The notes: generated from the letters alone by a model not told the origin. A DNA stretch of 64,000 bases from Clostridium frigoris (GCF_018861865.1 NZ_JAHLDV010000005.1:1-64000); one strand, 5' to 3'; counted from the first letter of the stretch, positions 9,753 to 20,330 are shown. A program made the numbers and translations.

Positions 9753-11423
9753 TTAGAATAGACCTGTAATAGTTCCATCTTCAAATATATCCATCTTATT
9801 TGCTGCAGGTATCTTTGGAAGACCAGGCATTGTCATTATGTTTCCTGTTAAGGCTACAATAAACCCCGCTCCATTAGATATCGTAATTTCTTTAATATTT
9901 ATTGTAAAATTTGTTGGTCTCCCCAAAAGCCTTGGATTATCTGACAAAGAGTTTTGAGTTTTAGCAACACATATAGGAACTTTATCAAGCCCTAGCTTTT
10001 CTATTTCAGCAATTTGCTTATTTGCAGACGGGCTATATTCTACACCATTTGCTCCGTATATTTCCGTGGCAATAATGTTTATCTTTTCTTTTATAGCAAG
10101 TTTCTCATCATATAGGACTTTGAACTCACTTTTATTGTTTTCAATAGTGTCTATTACTTTACTCGCAAGTTCTAGGCCTCCATCTGCACCCTTTTCCCAA
10201 ACCTCAGTCAAGTCTACTTTAACACCCTTTTGCGCGCAAAATTCTTTTACATATTCGATTTCTTTTTCAGTATCTGAAACAAATTTATTTATTGATACTA
10301 TTACCTGAACCCCATATTTTTCAATATTTTCTATTTGTTTTTCTAAATTACCAATTCCTTTTGAAAGTGCTTCTACATTAGGTTCGTTTAATTTATCTTT
10401 TTTTACTCCACCATGATGTTTCAGTGCTCTTATTGTAGCCACAAGAACCACGCAATCTGGTTTTAAATTACCATATCTACATTTAATATCAAAGAATTTT
10501 TCAGCACCTAAATCCGCTCCAAATCCCGCTTCAGTTACAACGTAATCCCCTAACTTTAAAGCCATTTTCGTTGCTAGTATACTATTGCAACCATGAGCGA
10601 TGTTAGCAAAAGGCCCACCATGTATTATGGCTGGAGTATTACCTAACGTCTGAACTAAATTTGGTTTTATAGCATCCTTCATAAGTAGTGCCATTGCACC
10701 ATTAACAGATAAGTCTTTACAATAAATTGGAAGTCCTCCCAAATCATATGCAACCAAAATCTTTCCCATTCTTTCCTTTAGGTCCATAAGGTTACTTGCC
10801 AAACATAAAATAGCCATTATTTCCGACGCAACTGTTATCATAAACCCATCTTCACGTGTAAATCCATTAGGTTTACCACCAATTCCAACAATGATATGTC
10901 TTAAAGCTCTATCATTCATATCCATAACTCTTTTAAATATGATTTTTCTGCTATCAATTCCAAGTTCGTTACCTTGTTGAATATGGTTATCTATAGCCGC
11001 TGATAATAAATTGTTAGCAGCAGTTATTGCATACATATCACCGGTAAAATGCAAATTTATATCCTCCATCGGTACCACTTGAGCATATCCGCCACCAGCC
11101 GCGCCACCTTTAATTCCAAATACTGGTCCAAGAGATGGTTCTCTTAAAGCAATTATTGTATTTTTACCTTTTTTACATAAAGCTTCTGCAAGTCCTATTG
11201 TAACGGTAGATTTTCCTTCTCCTGCTGGAGTAGGATTAATTGCCGTAACTAATATTAACTTTCCATCTTTTTTATTTTCATTTTTTCTTAATACATCTAA
11301 TGAAATTTTTGCTTTATATTTTCCATATAAATCAATATCATCCTCACCTAATCCCATTTTCTGCGCAACTGCACTTATATGCAACATCTTAGCACTTTGT
11401 GCAATTTCTATATCACTTTTCAT
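9753..11423 (-). CDS. fhs: Formate--tetrahydrofolate ligase
   Basis: Makes 10-formyl-THF from formate, THF and ATP. It feeds one-carbon metabolism and, in acetogenic or purine-fermenting clostridia, the methyl branch of the Wood-Ljungdahl pathway. A P-loop-like [15 protein letters not shown] lies around residues 66-80. Also readable are [19 protein letters not shown], the folate region and C-terminal GEN-like motifs ending [13 protein letters not shown]. The frame opens at GTG 11432, but the SD AAGGGG is eight bases before the ATG at 11423, giving 556 residues, the usual size. It is a single-gene unit with its own terminator. Confidence 0.96.
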   Translation of the reverse strand: MKSDIEIAQSAKMLHISAVAQKMGLGEDDIDLYGKYKAKISLDVLRKNENKKDGKLILVTAINPTPAGEGKSTVTIGLAEALCKKGKNTIIALREPSLGPVFGIKGGAAGGGYAQVVPMEDINLHFTGDMYAITAANNLLSAAIDNHIQQGNELGIDSRKIIFKRVMDMNDRALRHIIVGIGGKPNGFTREDGFMITVASEIMAILCLASNLMDLKERMGKILVAYDLGGLPIYCKDLSVNGAMALLMKDAIKPNLVQTLGNTPAIIHGGPFANIAHGCNSILATKMALKLGDYVVTEAGFGADLGAEKFFDIKCRYGNLKPDCVVLVATIRALKHHGGVKKDKLNEPNVEALSKGIGNLEKQIENIEKYGVQVIVSINKFVSDTEKEIEYVKEFCAQKGVKVDLTEVWEKGADGGLELASKVIDTIENNKSEFKVLYDEKLAIKEKINIIATEIYGANGVEYSPSANKQIAEIEKLGLDKVPICVAKTQNSLSDNPRLLGRPTNFTINIKEITISNGAGFIVALTGNIMTMPGLPKIPAANKMDIFEDGTITGLF

Positions 11424-11713
11424 ATGCTTCACCCCTTATATATAAATTAAACAGACAGCATTCCTTTATAAAATTTTTTTTGTTATAATTCTAGATATAA
11501 TTTTATTATTAGCATCTAATTAAATCATAACTTGCGGTACATATATATTATTTAAAATTTACTTAAGTAGATTAACTCCTTAAACTCATTACTGCTTATT
11601 ACCTTATGAAACTAATCTTTTATATTATATCACAATTCATATCAAATGTTTAAATATGAGTTAAGTAAATCTTCAGAAGATTCTTATGATAAAAAATCCA
11701 TAGTTACTTTGAT
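11424..11713. other. Intergenic, upstream of fhs
   Basis: About 290 AT-rich bases between the ftsH terminator and fhs. The fhs promoter must lie here, but I find no hexamer pair good enough to call. No open frame with a ribosome binding site and no riboswitch that I recognise. Confidence 0.5.
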
Positions 11714-11752
11714 CTAAAAAAAGACATACAGTAAATTCTCTGTATGTCTTTT
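11714..11752 (-). terminator. Terminator after ftsH
   Basis: 13-bp perfect stem 11719-11731/11740-11752 (AAAAGACATACAG), 8-base loop, followed on the minus strand by further U. It is 12 bases past the ftsH stop. Confidence 0.92.
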
Positions 11753-11764
11753 AACTTTAACAAT

Positions 11765-13594
11765 CTAAGATAATTCTATCTCATCTGATTCTGTTCTAGC
11801 AATTATAGCTTCGAATTCTGCACCCTCAAGTTTTTCCTTTAAAAGTAATTCTTGAGCTACTGCGTGAAGTTTACCTATATTTTCATCAAGAATCTTTTCA
11901 GCTTTTGCATAAGCTTCACCAATAAGATCTTTAACTTCTGAGTCTATTTGAAAAGCTACTTGTTCACTAAAGTTTCTACTTTTACCTAAATCTCTTCCTA
12001 GGAATACTTCATTATGATCATTACCGAAGGATATTGGTCCAAGCTTATCACTCATACCATATTCCATGACCATTTTTCTTGCTATAGATGACGCCCTATC
12101 AATATCATTTTTAGCGCCAGTACTAATATCTTTCATTATTAATTTTTCTGCAACTCTACCACCAAGCAATCCAACCATCTCATCTTTAAGTTTTAATTTT
12201 GAAGTATAAGACGTATCTTCTTCAGGTAGATGCATTGTATATCCACCCGCCATACCTCTTGGTATAATGCTTATTTGATGAATAGGATCTGATAATGGAG
12301 AATATTTCATTACTACCGCATGCCCCGCCTCATGATATGCTGTTAATTTTCTATCTTTTTCACTAATAACCCTGCTCTTTTTCTCAGGGCCTGCAATAAC
12401 CCTAGTTACTGCTTCATCAAGTTCTAACATTTCTATAACGTTTTTATTATTTCTTACTGTAAGTAATGCAGCTTCATTCATTAGATTCTCTAAATCCGCA
12501 CCAGTAAATCCTGGTGTTCTCTTAGCTAATACATCAAGCTTTACCTCATCTGCTAAGTGCTTATTCTTAGAATGTACTTTAAGAATTTCTTCTCTTCCCT
12601 TAACATCAGGTGCACCTACTAATATGTGTCTATCAAATCTGCCCGGTCTTAAAAGAGCTGGATCTAATATATCTGGTCTATTAGTCGCCGCTATCATGAT
12701 TATGCCTTCATTAACACCAAATCCATCCATTTCAACTAATAACTGATTTAGCGTTTGTTCTCTTTCATCATGGCCACCACCAACACCAGCACCTCTTTGT
12801 CTACCTACTGCATCAATTTCATCAATAAATATTATACAAGGAGCACTTTTTTTAGCTTGCTCAAATAGATCTCTTACTCTTGAAGCTCCAACACCAACAA
12901 ACATTTCTACAAAGTCAGAACCCGATATACTATAAAATGGGACTCCTGCTTCTCCTGAAACTGCCCTTGCAAGTAAAGTCTTACCAGTACCTGGCGGCCC
13001 AACAAGTAATATTCCTTTAGGAATTCTTGCACCTGCCTCTAAGTATCTTTTAGGTTGTTTTAAGAAATCTACAACTTCTGCAAGTTCGTCCTTTTCTTCA
13101 TCTTCACCTGCAACATCATCAAATGTAACTTTCTTCTTATCGGGAGTGGCAATCTTGGCTCTACTTTTACCAAAATTCATTACCCCTCTATTACCACCAC
13201 CACCGCCACCTTGAGATTGTTGCATATACATAAACCAAAATGCTACTAGCATTAGAATAATAAGCAATGTTGGTACTATTTGCAACCACATCGGCATGCT
13301 TGCTGGTTTTACATATGTTTCTGTAACTTTATCATTTGGGTTTTTATCCATAACTTGCATTAATCTCGATAGTGGAACTATCGTTTCATATTGTGTCCCG
13401 TTAATTAATTGTCCTTCTACTGTTTTATCTTCTCTTACCTGAACACTTTTGATTTGTTTCTTAACCCAATAATCTTGGAATTGATTAACACTAAGTGTAT
13501 CAACTTTTTTATTAGTCTCAAGTAAGGTCAGTGATGCTAAAATCACGAGTACAAACACCACAAGCCAAATTGATGCACTAGAAATTTTTTTCAT
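11765..13594 (-). CDS. ftsH: ATP-dependent zinc metalloprotease FtsH
   Basis: Membrane-anchored AAA+ protease that degrades misfolded membrane and regulatory proteins. 609 residues: TM helix ~9-25, extracytoplasmic domain ~30-100, TM helix ~104-124, a glycine-rich linker, Walker A GPPGTGKT at 199-206, Walker [12 protein letters not shown] near 254-264, the second region of homology ([20 protein letters not shown]), the zinc site HEAGH at 421-425, and an Asp in AKNDIDRAS near 497. GGAGGGGGG lies upstream of the ATG. It ends the tilS-hpt-ftsH unit, the same order as in B. subtilis. Confidence 0.98.
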   Translation of the reverse strand: MKKISSASIWLVVFVLVILASLTLLETNKKVDTLSVNQFQDYWVKKQIKSVQVREDKTVEGQLINGTQYETIVPLSRLMQVMDKNPNDKVTETYVKPASMPMWLQIVPTLLIILMLVAFWFMYMQQSQGGGGGGNRGVMNFGKSRAKIATPDKKKVTFDDVAGEDEEKDELAEVVDFLKQPKRYLEAGARIPKGILLVGPPGTGKTLLARAVSGEAGVPFYSISGSDFVEMFVGVGASRVRDLFEQAKKSAPCIIFIDEIDAVGRQRGAGVGGGHDEREQTLNQLLVEMDGFGVNEGIIMIAATNRPDILDPALLRPGRFDRHILVGAPDVKGREEILKVHSKNKHLADEVKLDVLAKRTPGFTGADLENLMNEAALLTVRNNKNVIEMLELDEAVTRVIAGPEKKSRVISEKDRKLTAYHEAGHAVVMKYSPLSDPIHQISIIPRGMAGGYTMHLPEEDTSYTSKLKLKDEMVGLLGGRVAEKLIMKDISTGAKNDIDRASSIARKMVMEYGMSDKLGPISFGNDHNEVFLGRDLGKSRNFSEQVAFQIDSEVKDLIGEAYAKAEKILDENIGKLHAVAQELLLKEKLEGAEFEAIIARTESDEIELS

Positions 13595-13695
13595 TAGAAA
13601 CCCCCCTCCCTTTTTATTTTACTATGAAATTTTATCATATTAAAAAGCAATTGACAATAATATGTATATTAATAAGTAATTATTATAATCCACAC

Positions 13696-14232
13696 TTATT
13701 TATAAATTTCGTCTTTCAGTATTCCTATATATGGTAAATTTCTATATCTTTCTGCATAGTCCATGCCAAATCCTACAATGAAAAAGTCTGGTACATCATA
13801 CCCTACATATTTAACATCTATATCTACCTTTCGTCTTTCTGGTTTATTAAGTAAACATATAATTTCTAAACTACTTGGCTTTCTTGCAGATAGACATTTC
13901 ATTAGATATTTGAGTGTAACACCTGAATCTATGATATCTTCTACTATCAGAACATCCTTTCCTTGAATTTCAAAATCTAAATCCTTAAGTATTCTTACAA
14001 CTCCTGAAGTTTTAGTTGAATTTCCATAACTCGATACTGCCATAAAATCCATTTTACATGGAATTGTAATTTCTTTTAACAAATCTGACATAAATATAAC
14101 TGAGCCCTTTAAAATACCAATAAGTATAAGATCTTTACCGTAATAATCTTTACTTACTTTCGCACCCATTTGCCTGATTTTATCCCTTAATTGATCTTCG
14201 TTGTACAGTACCTCTTTAATATTTTTATTCAT
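13696..14232 (-). CDS. hpt: Hypoxanthine phosphoribosyltransferase
   Basis: Purine salvage: converts hypoxanthine (and probably guanine) with PRPP to IMP or GMP. 178 residues with the type I PRTase PRPP loop VLIVEDIIDSGVTL and the N-terminal LIGILKGSVIFMSDL. The C-terminal VGYDVPDFFIVGFGMDYAERYRNLP matches the base-binding end of HPRT. The start is four bases after the tilS stop, so the two genes are translationally close. In B. subtilis HprT and TilS also share an operon with ftsH. Confidence 0.96.
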   Translation of the reverse strand: MNKNIKEVLYNEDQLRDKIRQMGAKVSKDYYGKDLILIGILKGSVIFMSDLLKEITIPCKMDFMAVSSYGNSTKTSGVVRILKDLDFEIQGKDVLIVEDIIDSGVTLKYLMKCLSARKPSSLEIICLLNKPERRKVDIDVKYVGYDVPDFFIVGFGMDYAERYRNLPYIGILKDEIYK

Positions 14233-14235
14233 TTT

Positions 14236-15630
14236 TTATTCCTCTCTTCCAATTCTAATCTGCAATATATTTTTAGTATCCTTTGAAACCTTGAATTTTT
14301 CACTAACCCTATACCCAACTACCCAACTTATATCATCCCCAAAACATATTAAAGGTATTTCATTTCTATGAGACTTAGGTATTTTTAAATCAATAAACAA
14401 ATCCTTTATTTTTTTATTACCATTCATACCAAGTGGCATGAATTTATCTCCATCTTTTCTATGCCTTAGTATTATCGGTCCATTTATCTGATCATAATCA
14501 AAGTATTTAATATAATCAGTTCCTGTAAATTCTGTAGATTTAAGTTTTGGTATAACATCAATTTTTACTACCTTATTTAAAGAATGAATAATATTCTCCT
14601 GATTAATATTTAAGGAATATTGATTGTCATTTACTTCACTCTCTTTTATATATATATATATATGAATATCCCCATAACAATTTTCAACTATTATGTTTTT
14701 GGGTAACATTATATTTTTGCCTGTATCATGTTTTTGAAGTTCTATAATACTTAATACATGAATCTCTTCAAAATTGCATAAATTATGATTCACAGCAAGT
14801 AAAGCACTTCTAATTATTCTACTTAGAATTGCTTCATGCAGACTAAATGCACTTTTATTTATTATAACCCTTTGCTCACTTATCTCACAATGTTTTTCAT
14901 ATTCTTTCTCAGAAATAATTTTTAAAAAATCATTGTCTTTTTTAACAATGTTCGATAATCTATTTAATGTTTTAACTATATCTTTGTTAAAATTTTCTTC
15001 CATATATGGGAGAATCTCAAGCCTAACTTTATTTCTTGCGTAAATATTTTCTAGATTAGATTTATCTATTCTTGGATTAATATTATTAATAGAATTATAC
15101 TTTTCAATTTCTTTTCTACTAAGCCTAAGTATAGGCCTTACATATATTTTATCACGAACTGGCTTTATACCAACCATTCCCTCAATGCCCGTTCCCCTCA
15201 TTATTCTCATCAAAATAGTCTCTGCTTGATCATTTGCATTATGAGCTAGTGCAACCTTACTCGCATTTAATTTTATTACAAGTTCCTCGAAAAAACTATA
15301 CCTAACGTCTCTTCCCGCCATTTCACAAGATAAGTTTCTTTCCTTAGCTACTTTATGTATATCTACTTTATTACTATAGAAAGCTATATTTAAAGCCTCA
15401 CAAGTTTTTTTTGCATATTCTTCATCTTTATCTGATTCTTCTCCTCGAAGACAGTGATTCAAATGTGCACCTACAAGTGTAATTCCAAGTTTATCTTTAA
15501 GTTCATTTAAAATATAAAGCAAACATGTGGAGTCAGGTCCACCAGAAACTGCAACTATAACTTTATCGCCATCATCAAACATTGAATTTTCTTTTATAAA
15601 ACCCATTACCTTTTCTGACAAAACTTTCAC
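14236..15630 (-). CDS. tilS: tRNA(Ile)-lysidine synthetase
   Basis: Converts the wobble C of tRNA-Ile(CAU) to lysidine, which is essential for reading AUA. The N-terminal PP-loop VAVSGGPDSTCLLYIL at ~26-41 binds ATP, and HNANDQAETILMRIMRGTG is the next conserved block. The C-terminal TilS domain has RHRKDGDKFMPLGMNGNKKIKDLF. 464 residues is normal. The start is uncertain: GTG at 15630 has GGGAA close behind it, and the TTG three codons later is a weaker alternative. It leads the tilS-hpt-ftsH unit. Confidence 0.95.
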   Translation of the reverse strand: MKVLSEKVMGFIKENSMFDDGDKVIVAVSGGPDSTCLLYILNELKDKLGITLVGAHLNHCLRGEESDKDEEYAKKTCEALNIAFYSNKVDIHKVAKERNLSCEMAGRDVRYSFFEELVIKLNASKVALAHNANDQAETILMRIMRGTGIEGMVGIKPVRDKIYVRPILRLSRKEIEKYNSINNINPRIDKSNLENIYARNKVRLEILPYMEENFNKDIVKTLNRLSNIVKKDNDFLKIISEKEYEKHCEISEQRVIINKSAFSLHEAILSRIIRSALLAVNHNLCNFEEIHVLSIIELQKHDTGKNIMLPKNIIVENCYGDIHIYIYIKESEVNDNQYSLNINQENIIHSLNKVVKIDVIPKLKSTEFTGTDYIKYFDYDQINGPIILRHRKDGDKFMPLGMNGNKKIKDLFIDLKIPKSHRNEIPLICFGDDISWVVGYRVSEKFKVSKDTKNILQIRIGREE

Positions 15631-15769
15631 TTCCCAAATTTATTTTTGAAACATTCTACTATTTATGTATATTTGTATATTTAAATCTTATATCACTATA
15701 TCATACTACAATATAATATGATAACATATATATTCCATTTTTTTAAACATTTTAAACATATTCTAAAAA

Positions 15770-15827
15770 TAAAAAAATGGAGAATATAAAGGAAGCTATT
15801 GCCTTCTATAAATATATTCTCCATTTT
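15770..15827 (-). terminator. Terminator after spoIIE
   Basis: Long hairpin: outer arms AAAATGGAGAATAT at 15774-15787 and complement at 15814-15827, inner GGAAG/CTTCT pairing, followed on the minus strand by TTTATTTTT. It isolates spoIIE from tilS. Confidence 0.9.
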
Positions 15828-15894
15828 CAATTTTAAGTTAATATATATAAGCTCTTATTTTATATAACTTAATTCTTTCTTTCATAAAATAATA

Positions 15895-18285
15895 TTAGTA
15901 TAAACTGTATATTTTCGAAACCAGAACCGTCATATCATCCTTTACCTTATTCCCGCTTAATTTTTTAGCTTGTGCAAGTAGACCTTCTGCTAAATTATTA
16001 GTATTGTTGCAGTTATTTTTTCCCAAATAATCAACTACCCAATCTACTCTACCTACATTTTCATCATTATAATCTAATACCCCATCACTGACCATGACTA
16101 TAACATCTCCATTTTTTAGCTTCATTTGCTGGATATCTATATCCGCTTTATCTAAAACACCAATAGGAAGAGATTTTGATTTTATGATTTCTAAACTATC
16201 ACCAGATTTTAAAAATGTTGCAACTGCTCCTACTTTTAAGAAATCAATTTTACCAGTGTATAGGTCTATACTACTTAAGTCAATTGTTGAAAATTTTTCT
16301 TCTTCAGAAAATCTCAATGTCATTATAGAATTCACAGTATTAATAGCCGTAATTTTACTAAATCCTGCTGATGTAAACTTTTCTATTAATTCAACTGCAG
16401 CTTCACTCTCCCTACCGGCTTGAGGACCTGATCCCATACCGTCACTAATAACTGACATATAGCTTCCATCTGCAAGCTTACCAAAGCTATAACTATCTCC
16501 GTTTTGCTTTTCGCCTTCTTTACACTGCCTAGCAACACTAGATACTACATGAAATTTAGGTGTTTCTTCAATATTTACTTTACACATGTTTGTCTTTGAA
16601 TCTATAGAGCATCCTTCATCACTAACACACATAGATTTTCCCGTGACCCCATTTATAATAGGTAATAACTCCTTAACGCACATTTGCCTGCCACTACAAG
16701 CATCAAGTGACAATTTAATACTAAGTCTTCCTTTTTTGTCATTTAAGCACATAAGATCGTTGTGCTTAATTCTATTTTTATCTAAGGCTCTGCATACAAG
16801 CTTCTCCATAGAAGAATCTATTTGGATTTCAGAATTAAACTCCTCAATAATTTCTCCTACAGAATCTGCCATATTACCAATCTGATTTGCTAAAAGTTCC
16901 CTACCTTCACTAAATCTAGTTCTACGCATTTCATTTATAATGTGCTTATTAACAATATCCTCTGTATTTTTAAGTATAGCAGTTCTCTTTATACATTTTC
17001 TTTCAATTTCATCGGGTACAATATTATTCTTCTTCTCAAAATTTTCAATTAGTTCCTCGAAGGCTGCATATGTATAATGTAGTTCTCTTTTCCAACACAT
17101 CGATTTCATATTACAATTACTACATACCCTATCTGCAAGATTTTCAACGAGAGCACTACTTTTACCCTTCATAGCTAACTTATCATTATCTACTAAATTA
17201 TTTACTATATCAGACATATTAGAAAGTACATCCGAAAATTTATTTAGTCGCCCTACAAATGTATCCTTAATTTTATTTATATAACCCTGCTCTATGCTTT
17301 GCCTTTTTTTATCTGAATTAAACTCTATAGATAATTTATCGTAAGTATTTTGTGGTATTAGTAAAAATATTACCCCTGCAATAAACGCTTCAAAAAGTAT
17401 AAATGTGGATCCGGTATTACAATATATTTTTATTATTGAAAAAGCTACTAAATAAGATGTAACACTTAAAATCTTTCCAGTCTCTTTAAAAACACCTGTT
17501 ATTAACCCACATATCCCGTACATTCCTATAAACACAATCATATTTGGCGATGACATCCCTACAATAATGCCCATAGCTACCCCTGATGCAGCACCCGCTC
17601 CGCTTCCATTAATATATGCTATCATTATAACAAATGCTAGCCCTAATATATTAGTAATTGATATATTAAAAATACTAAGCCCCCAAGTGCCTGCTATAAT
17701 TAATGAGCTTATAATTGACATACTTATTATTTCTTCATTTGAAAATATATGTTTTGTTTTAATCTCCTTAAAGCATAAAAGACTATAATCAAGAATAAAA
17801 TATAAAGGGAAGACACATAAAACCAGAAAAAACGAATTTAAAAAAGACATTAAAGCACTTATCCTAACGACAAAAAAATTATAGGTAAACAGTTCAAACA
17901 TAATTATGACAAACGTAATGACTAAGGCTTTAGTTTTAACCTCCATTTTATTAAATAAGTGACTTAATAAAGCAATCGTAACTATTACCACTAAATATGA
18001 TGGTAGATTCTTTATGCTATCATACAAAGTAATATAACCTAAAAACGTACCACTTGCTGCAATTATTGAAATTTTATCATTATTAATAAACGTTGTAGCT
18101 ATTAATAAAGCTATTCCAAATGGCGCTGTATTATTAAGAAGAAGGACTCTACTTATTAATAAGCTCATCGTAAAATAAAGAATTCCTCTTAGAATTAAAT
18201 TAACATTTAATGCATTTTTCTTTTGTATTTTGTCCTTAACTTTTTTAACTCTTTCATATGGAAATATATCAATTCCGTATTGCAT
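15895..18285 (-). CDS. spoIIE: Stage II sporulation protein E, PP2C-type phosphatase
   Basis: Membrane phosphatase that dephosphorylates the anti-anti-sigma factor SpoIIAA to switch on sigma-F in the forespore, and interacts with FtsZ at the polar septum. The N-terminal ~320 residues are a run of about ten TM helices. A central region has a Cys cluster (CSNCNMKSMC). The C-terminal PP2C domain has DSYSFGKLADGSYMSVISDGMGSGPQAG and VIMVSDGVLDYN with metal-binding Asp residues. The frame opens at 18297; GGTGAG seven bases before the ATG at 18285 favours that start (796 residues). Its promoter has a 21-base spacer, as in other Spo0A-dependent sigma-A promoters. Confidence 0.96.
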   Translation of the reverse strand: MQYGIDIFPYERVKKVKDKIQKKNALNVNLILRGILYFTMSLLISRVLLLNNTAPFGIALLIATTFINNDKISIIAASGTFLGYITLYDSIKNLPSYLVVIVTIALLSHLFNKMEVKTKALVITFVIIMFELFTYNFFVVRISALMSFLNSFFLVLCVFPLYFILDYSLLCFKEIKTKHIFSNEEIISMSIISSLIIAGTWGLSIFNISITNILGLAFVIMIAYINGSGAGAASGVAMGIIVGMSSPNMIVFIGMYGICGLITGVFKETGKILSVTSYLVAFSIIKIYCNTGSTFILFEAFIAGVIFLLIPQNTYDKLSIEFNSDKKRQSIEQGYINKIKDTFVGRLNKFSDVLSNMSDIVNNLVDNDKLAMKGKSSALVENLADRVCSNCNMKSMCWKRELHYTYAAFEELIENFEKKNNIVPDEIERKCIKRTAILKNTEDIVNKHIINEMRRTRFSEGRELLANQIGNMADSVGEIIEEFNSEIQIDSSMEKLVCRALDKNRIKHNDLMCLNDKKGRLSIKLSLDACSGRQMCVKELLPIINGVTGKSMCVSDEGCSIDSKTNMCKVNIEETPKFHVVSSVARQCKEGEKQNGDSYSFGKLADGSYMSVISDGMGSGPQAGRESEAAVELIEKFTSAGFSKITAINTVNSIMTLRFSEEEKFSTIDLSSIDLYTGKIDFLKVGAVATFLKSGDSLEIIKSKSLPIGVLDKADIDIQQMKLKNGDVIVMVSDGVLDYNDENVGRVDWVVDYLGKNNCNNTNNLAEGLLAQAKKLSGNKVKDDMTVLVSKIYSLY

Positions 18286-18320
18286 ATTACAACTCACCCA
18301 CCTTTAATATTTAGGACTTC

Positions 18321-18353
18321 ATTATAACAAATTGTTTTGGAAATAATTGTCAT
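18321..18353 (-). promoter_or_regulatory. Putative Spo0A-type spoIIE promoter, 21-bp spacer
   Basis: Minus strand ATGACA (18353-18348) and TATAAT (18326-18321) are 21 bases apart. From memory, B. subtilis spoIIE and spoIIG promoters are sigma-A promoters with abnormally long spacers that need Spo0A~P. No good 0A box (TGTCGAA) is visible; TTGTCATAA on the plus strand over the -35 is the closest. Confidence 0.5.
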
Positions 18354-18561
18354 AAGGTGAGATGCTTGTACATTTTTTATGAGACAATAAAATATATATT
18401 TTTTATACTCTAATTATGAATTTCCCTATAATATAAAAAAAACTACCATATTAATTTAGCAGGTTTTAAAATATTTTATGAAGCTTGTCATTTGTTGGAA
18501 TTATATATTTAAGAAATTTATACTAATATGTTTTGTTTACAACTTTGTTTTAAAAATAGGC
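18354..18561. other. Intergenic between spoIIE promoter and tRNA terminator
   Basis: About 200 AT-rich bases. No gene. Any Spo0A sites for spoIIE should be here, but I cannot identify one with confidence. Confidence 0.4.
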
Positions 18562-18594
18562 GAAAAAATAACTCATAAGTCTTCTTATGAGTTA
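18562..18594 (-). terminator. Terminator of the tRNA array
   Basis: 10-bp perfect hairpin AACTCATAAG/CTTATGAGTT with a 4-base loop at 18570-18593, followed on the minus strand by ATTTTTT. It directly follows the last tRNA. Confidence 0.85.
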
Positions 18595-18671
18595 TGGTAG
18601 CGGAAATAGGACTTGAACCTACGACCCTTCGGGTATGAACCGAATGCTCTAGCCAGCTGAGCTATTCCGCC
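18595..18671 (-). tRNA. tRNA-Met elongator (CAU), copy 1
   Basis: 77-base cloverleaf with anticodon loop TTCATAC, GGCGGAA/TTCCGCT-type acceptor and CCA encoded. It resembles B. subtilis elongator tRNA-Met; it lacks initiator features and does not look like tRNA-Ile(CAU). Confidence 0.93.
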
Positions 18672-18676
18672 TTATT

Positions 18677-18752
<76 letters not shown>

Positions 18753-18760
18753 ATATTTAA

Positions 18761-18846
18761 TGCTGAAGACCGGAATCGAACCGGTACGGTGTTTAACCAC
18801 CGCAGGATTTTAAGTCCTGTGCGTCTGCCAGTTCCGCCACTCCAGC
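18761..18846 (-). tRNA. tRNA-Leu (UAA), copy 1, no encoded CCA
   Basis: 86-base cloverleaf with a long variable arm (class II tRNA), anticodon loop CTTAAAA. The discriminator A is followed by TTA instead of CCA, so CCA would have to be added by the nucleotidyltransferase. The body is the same as the copies at 18997 and 19676, which encode CCA. Confidence 0.93.
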
Positions 18847-18915
18847 TTATTTACTTTTAATTATTTTTATTGTAATACTTTATATAACTACCATATTTAA
18901 TAATTACAGATTTAT

Positions 18916-18991
<76 letters not shown>

Positions 18992-18996
18992 ATATT

Positions 18997-19085
18997 TGGT
19001 GCTGAAGACCGGAATCGAACCGGTACGGTGTTTAACCACCGCAGGATTTTAAGTCCTGTGCGTCTGCCAGTTCCGCCACTCCAGC
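18997..19085 (-). tRNA. tRNA-Leu (UAA), copy 2
   Basis: Class II cloverleaf with anticodon UAA. The body matches copy 1, and CCA is encoded (18999-18997). Confidence 0.94.
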
Positions 19086-19155
19086 TTGCTTATTTATAAG
19101 TATAACTTATTAGCAACTTTTACTTAGCTTATATTTTAAGTAATTTATAGCTTAA

Positions 19156-19231
<76 letters not shown>

Positions 19232-19286
19232 ATATTAGTACTTAAAATTATTAACTAATTATATAATTTTTAATTTGATTATTTAT

Positions 19287-19362
<76 letters not shown>

Positions 19363-19446
19363 ATATTCATATTTAAATTAAAATTAAAATATTATTAATG
19401 TTGTAATTTTAATTTGCTATTAAATAAGTTTTTAAAATCATTTTTA

Positions 19447-19476
19447 ATTATATACTATTATATATCTATTTGTCAA
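19447..19476 (-). promoter_or_regulatory. Probable internal promoter of the tRNA array
   Basis: Minus strand TTGACA (19476-19471), 18-base spacer, TATAAT (19452-19447), in the 150-base gap between the tRNA genes at 19287 and 19513. Confidence 0.65.
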
Positions 19477-19512
19477 TAGTCTTTACTTGAAAAATATACT
19501 AACTTATATATA

Positions 19513-19589
19513 TGGTAGCGGAAATAGGACTTGAACCTACGACCCTTCGGGTATGAACCGAATGCTCTAGCCAGCTGAGCTATTCCGCC
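19513..19589 (-). tRNA. tRNA-Met elongator (CAU), copy 2
   Basis: Same sequence as the copy at 18595. CCA encoded. Confidence 0.93.
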
Positions 19590-19594
19590 ATGTT

Positions 19595-19670
<76 letters not shown>

Positions 19671-19675
19671 ATATT

Positions 19676-19764
19676 TGGTGCTGAAGACCGGAATCGAACC
19701 GGTACGGTGTTTAACCACCGCAGGATTTTAAGTCCTGTGCGTCTGCCAGTTCCGCCACTCCAGC
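19676..19764 (-). tRNA. tRNA-Leu (UAA), copy 3
   Basis: First gene of the array in transcription order. Class II cloverleaf, anticodon UAA, CCA encoded. Confidence 0.94.
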
Positions 19765-19819
19765 ATACTTACTAGCTTATTAGTAACATATAAAACAATA
19801 CCTCTTGGCAACATGTTTT

Positions 19820-19848
19820 ATTATATCTGATGTATAAACTGTTGTCAA
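19820..19848 (-). promoter_or_regulatory. tRNA array promoter, perfect sigma-A consensus
   Basis: Minus strand TTGACA (19848-19843), 17-base spacer, TATAAT (19825-19820). The predicted start is about 50 bases before the first tRNA-Leu. Confidence 0.85.
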
Positions 19849-19862
19849 TAACTTTTTGTTTT

Positions 19863-19893
19863 TTTAAAATAGGAACTAAATACTTAGTTCCTA
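19863..19893 (-). terminator. Terminator after yabR
   Basis: Perfect 9-bp hairpin AGGAACTAA/TTAGTTCCT at 19871-19892 with a 4-base loop, followed on the minus strand by ATTTTAAAAA. It lies just ahead of the tRNA promoter. Confidence 0.75.
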
Positions 19894-19916
19894 AAAATGA
19901 TTCCATTCACTGATTA

Positions 19917-20330
19917 CTAGTAACTTGAAGTTTTTTTACTATATCCTCTGCCTTTTCCTTCTTGATGTTTTTTAACATCTTGAAATCTTTCTTCACTGTC
20001 CTTTAAAAATTTAGTCATTATATCTTCAAACCCACTTACATTCGATTTGTTTTTTTCTTTATCCCAATCTATCTCCATTGGTTTAATAGACTTTTTAGGA
20101 ACCCCCGCTTGTTTTATGGATAAACTTATTTTACCATTATCATCAACAGAAATTACTTTAACTTTTACTATATCATTTTCTTTAAGATGATCATTAACAT
20201 TTTTAACAAATGTATCTGATACCTCAGATATATGCACTAGTCCTGTCTTACCCTCCACTTCTACGAACGCACCAAAATTAGTGATATTTACTACTTTACC
20301 TTCTACAATACTTCCAGCCATTAAGGTCAT
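19917..20330 (-). CDS. yabR: S1-domain RNA-binding protein YabR
   Basis: 137 residues. The N-terminal ~75 residues form one S1 OB-fold (GSIVEGKVVNITNFGAFVEV, GLVHISEVSD, VKVKVISVDDNGKISLSIK), as in polynucleotide phosphorylase and ribosomal S1. The rest is a charged tail ending in GRGYSKKTSSY. The role is probably RNA binding on or near ribosomes; B. subtilis YabR is similar. AAGGAGGAG precedes the first ATG by ten bases, which fits better than the second ATG three codons on. It is the last gene of the divIC region before the tRNAs. Confidence 0.9.
   Translation of the reverse strand: MTLMAGSIVEGKVVNITNFGAFVEVEGKTGLVHISEVSDTFVKNVNDHLKENDIVKVKVISVDDNGKISLSIKQAGVPKKSIKPMEIDWDKEKNKSNVSGFEDIMTKFLKDSEERFQDVKKHQEGKGRGYSKKTSSY

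Noticed and set aside
13651-13678. Plus-strand TTGACA between ftsH and hpt
   Set aside because: No plus-strand gene follows and the spacing to TATAAT is wrong.
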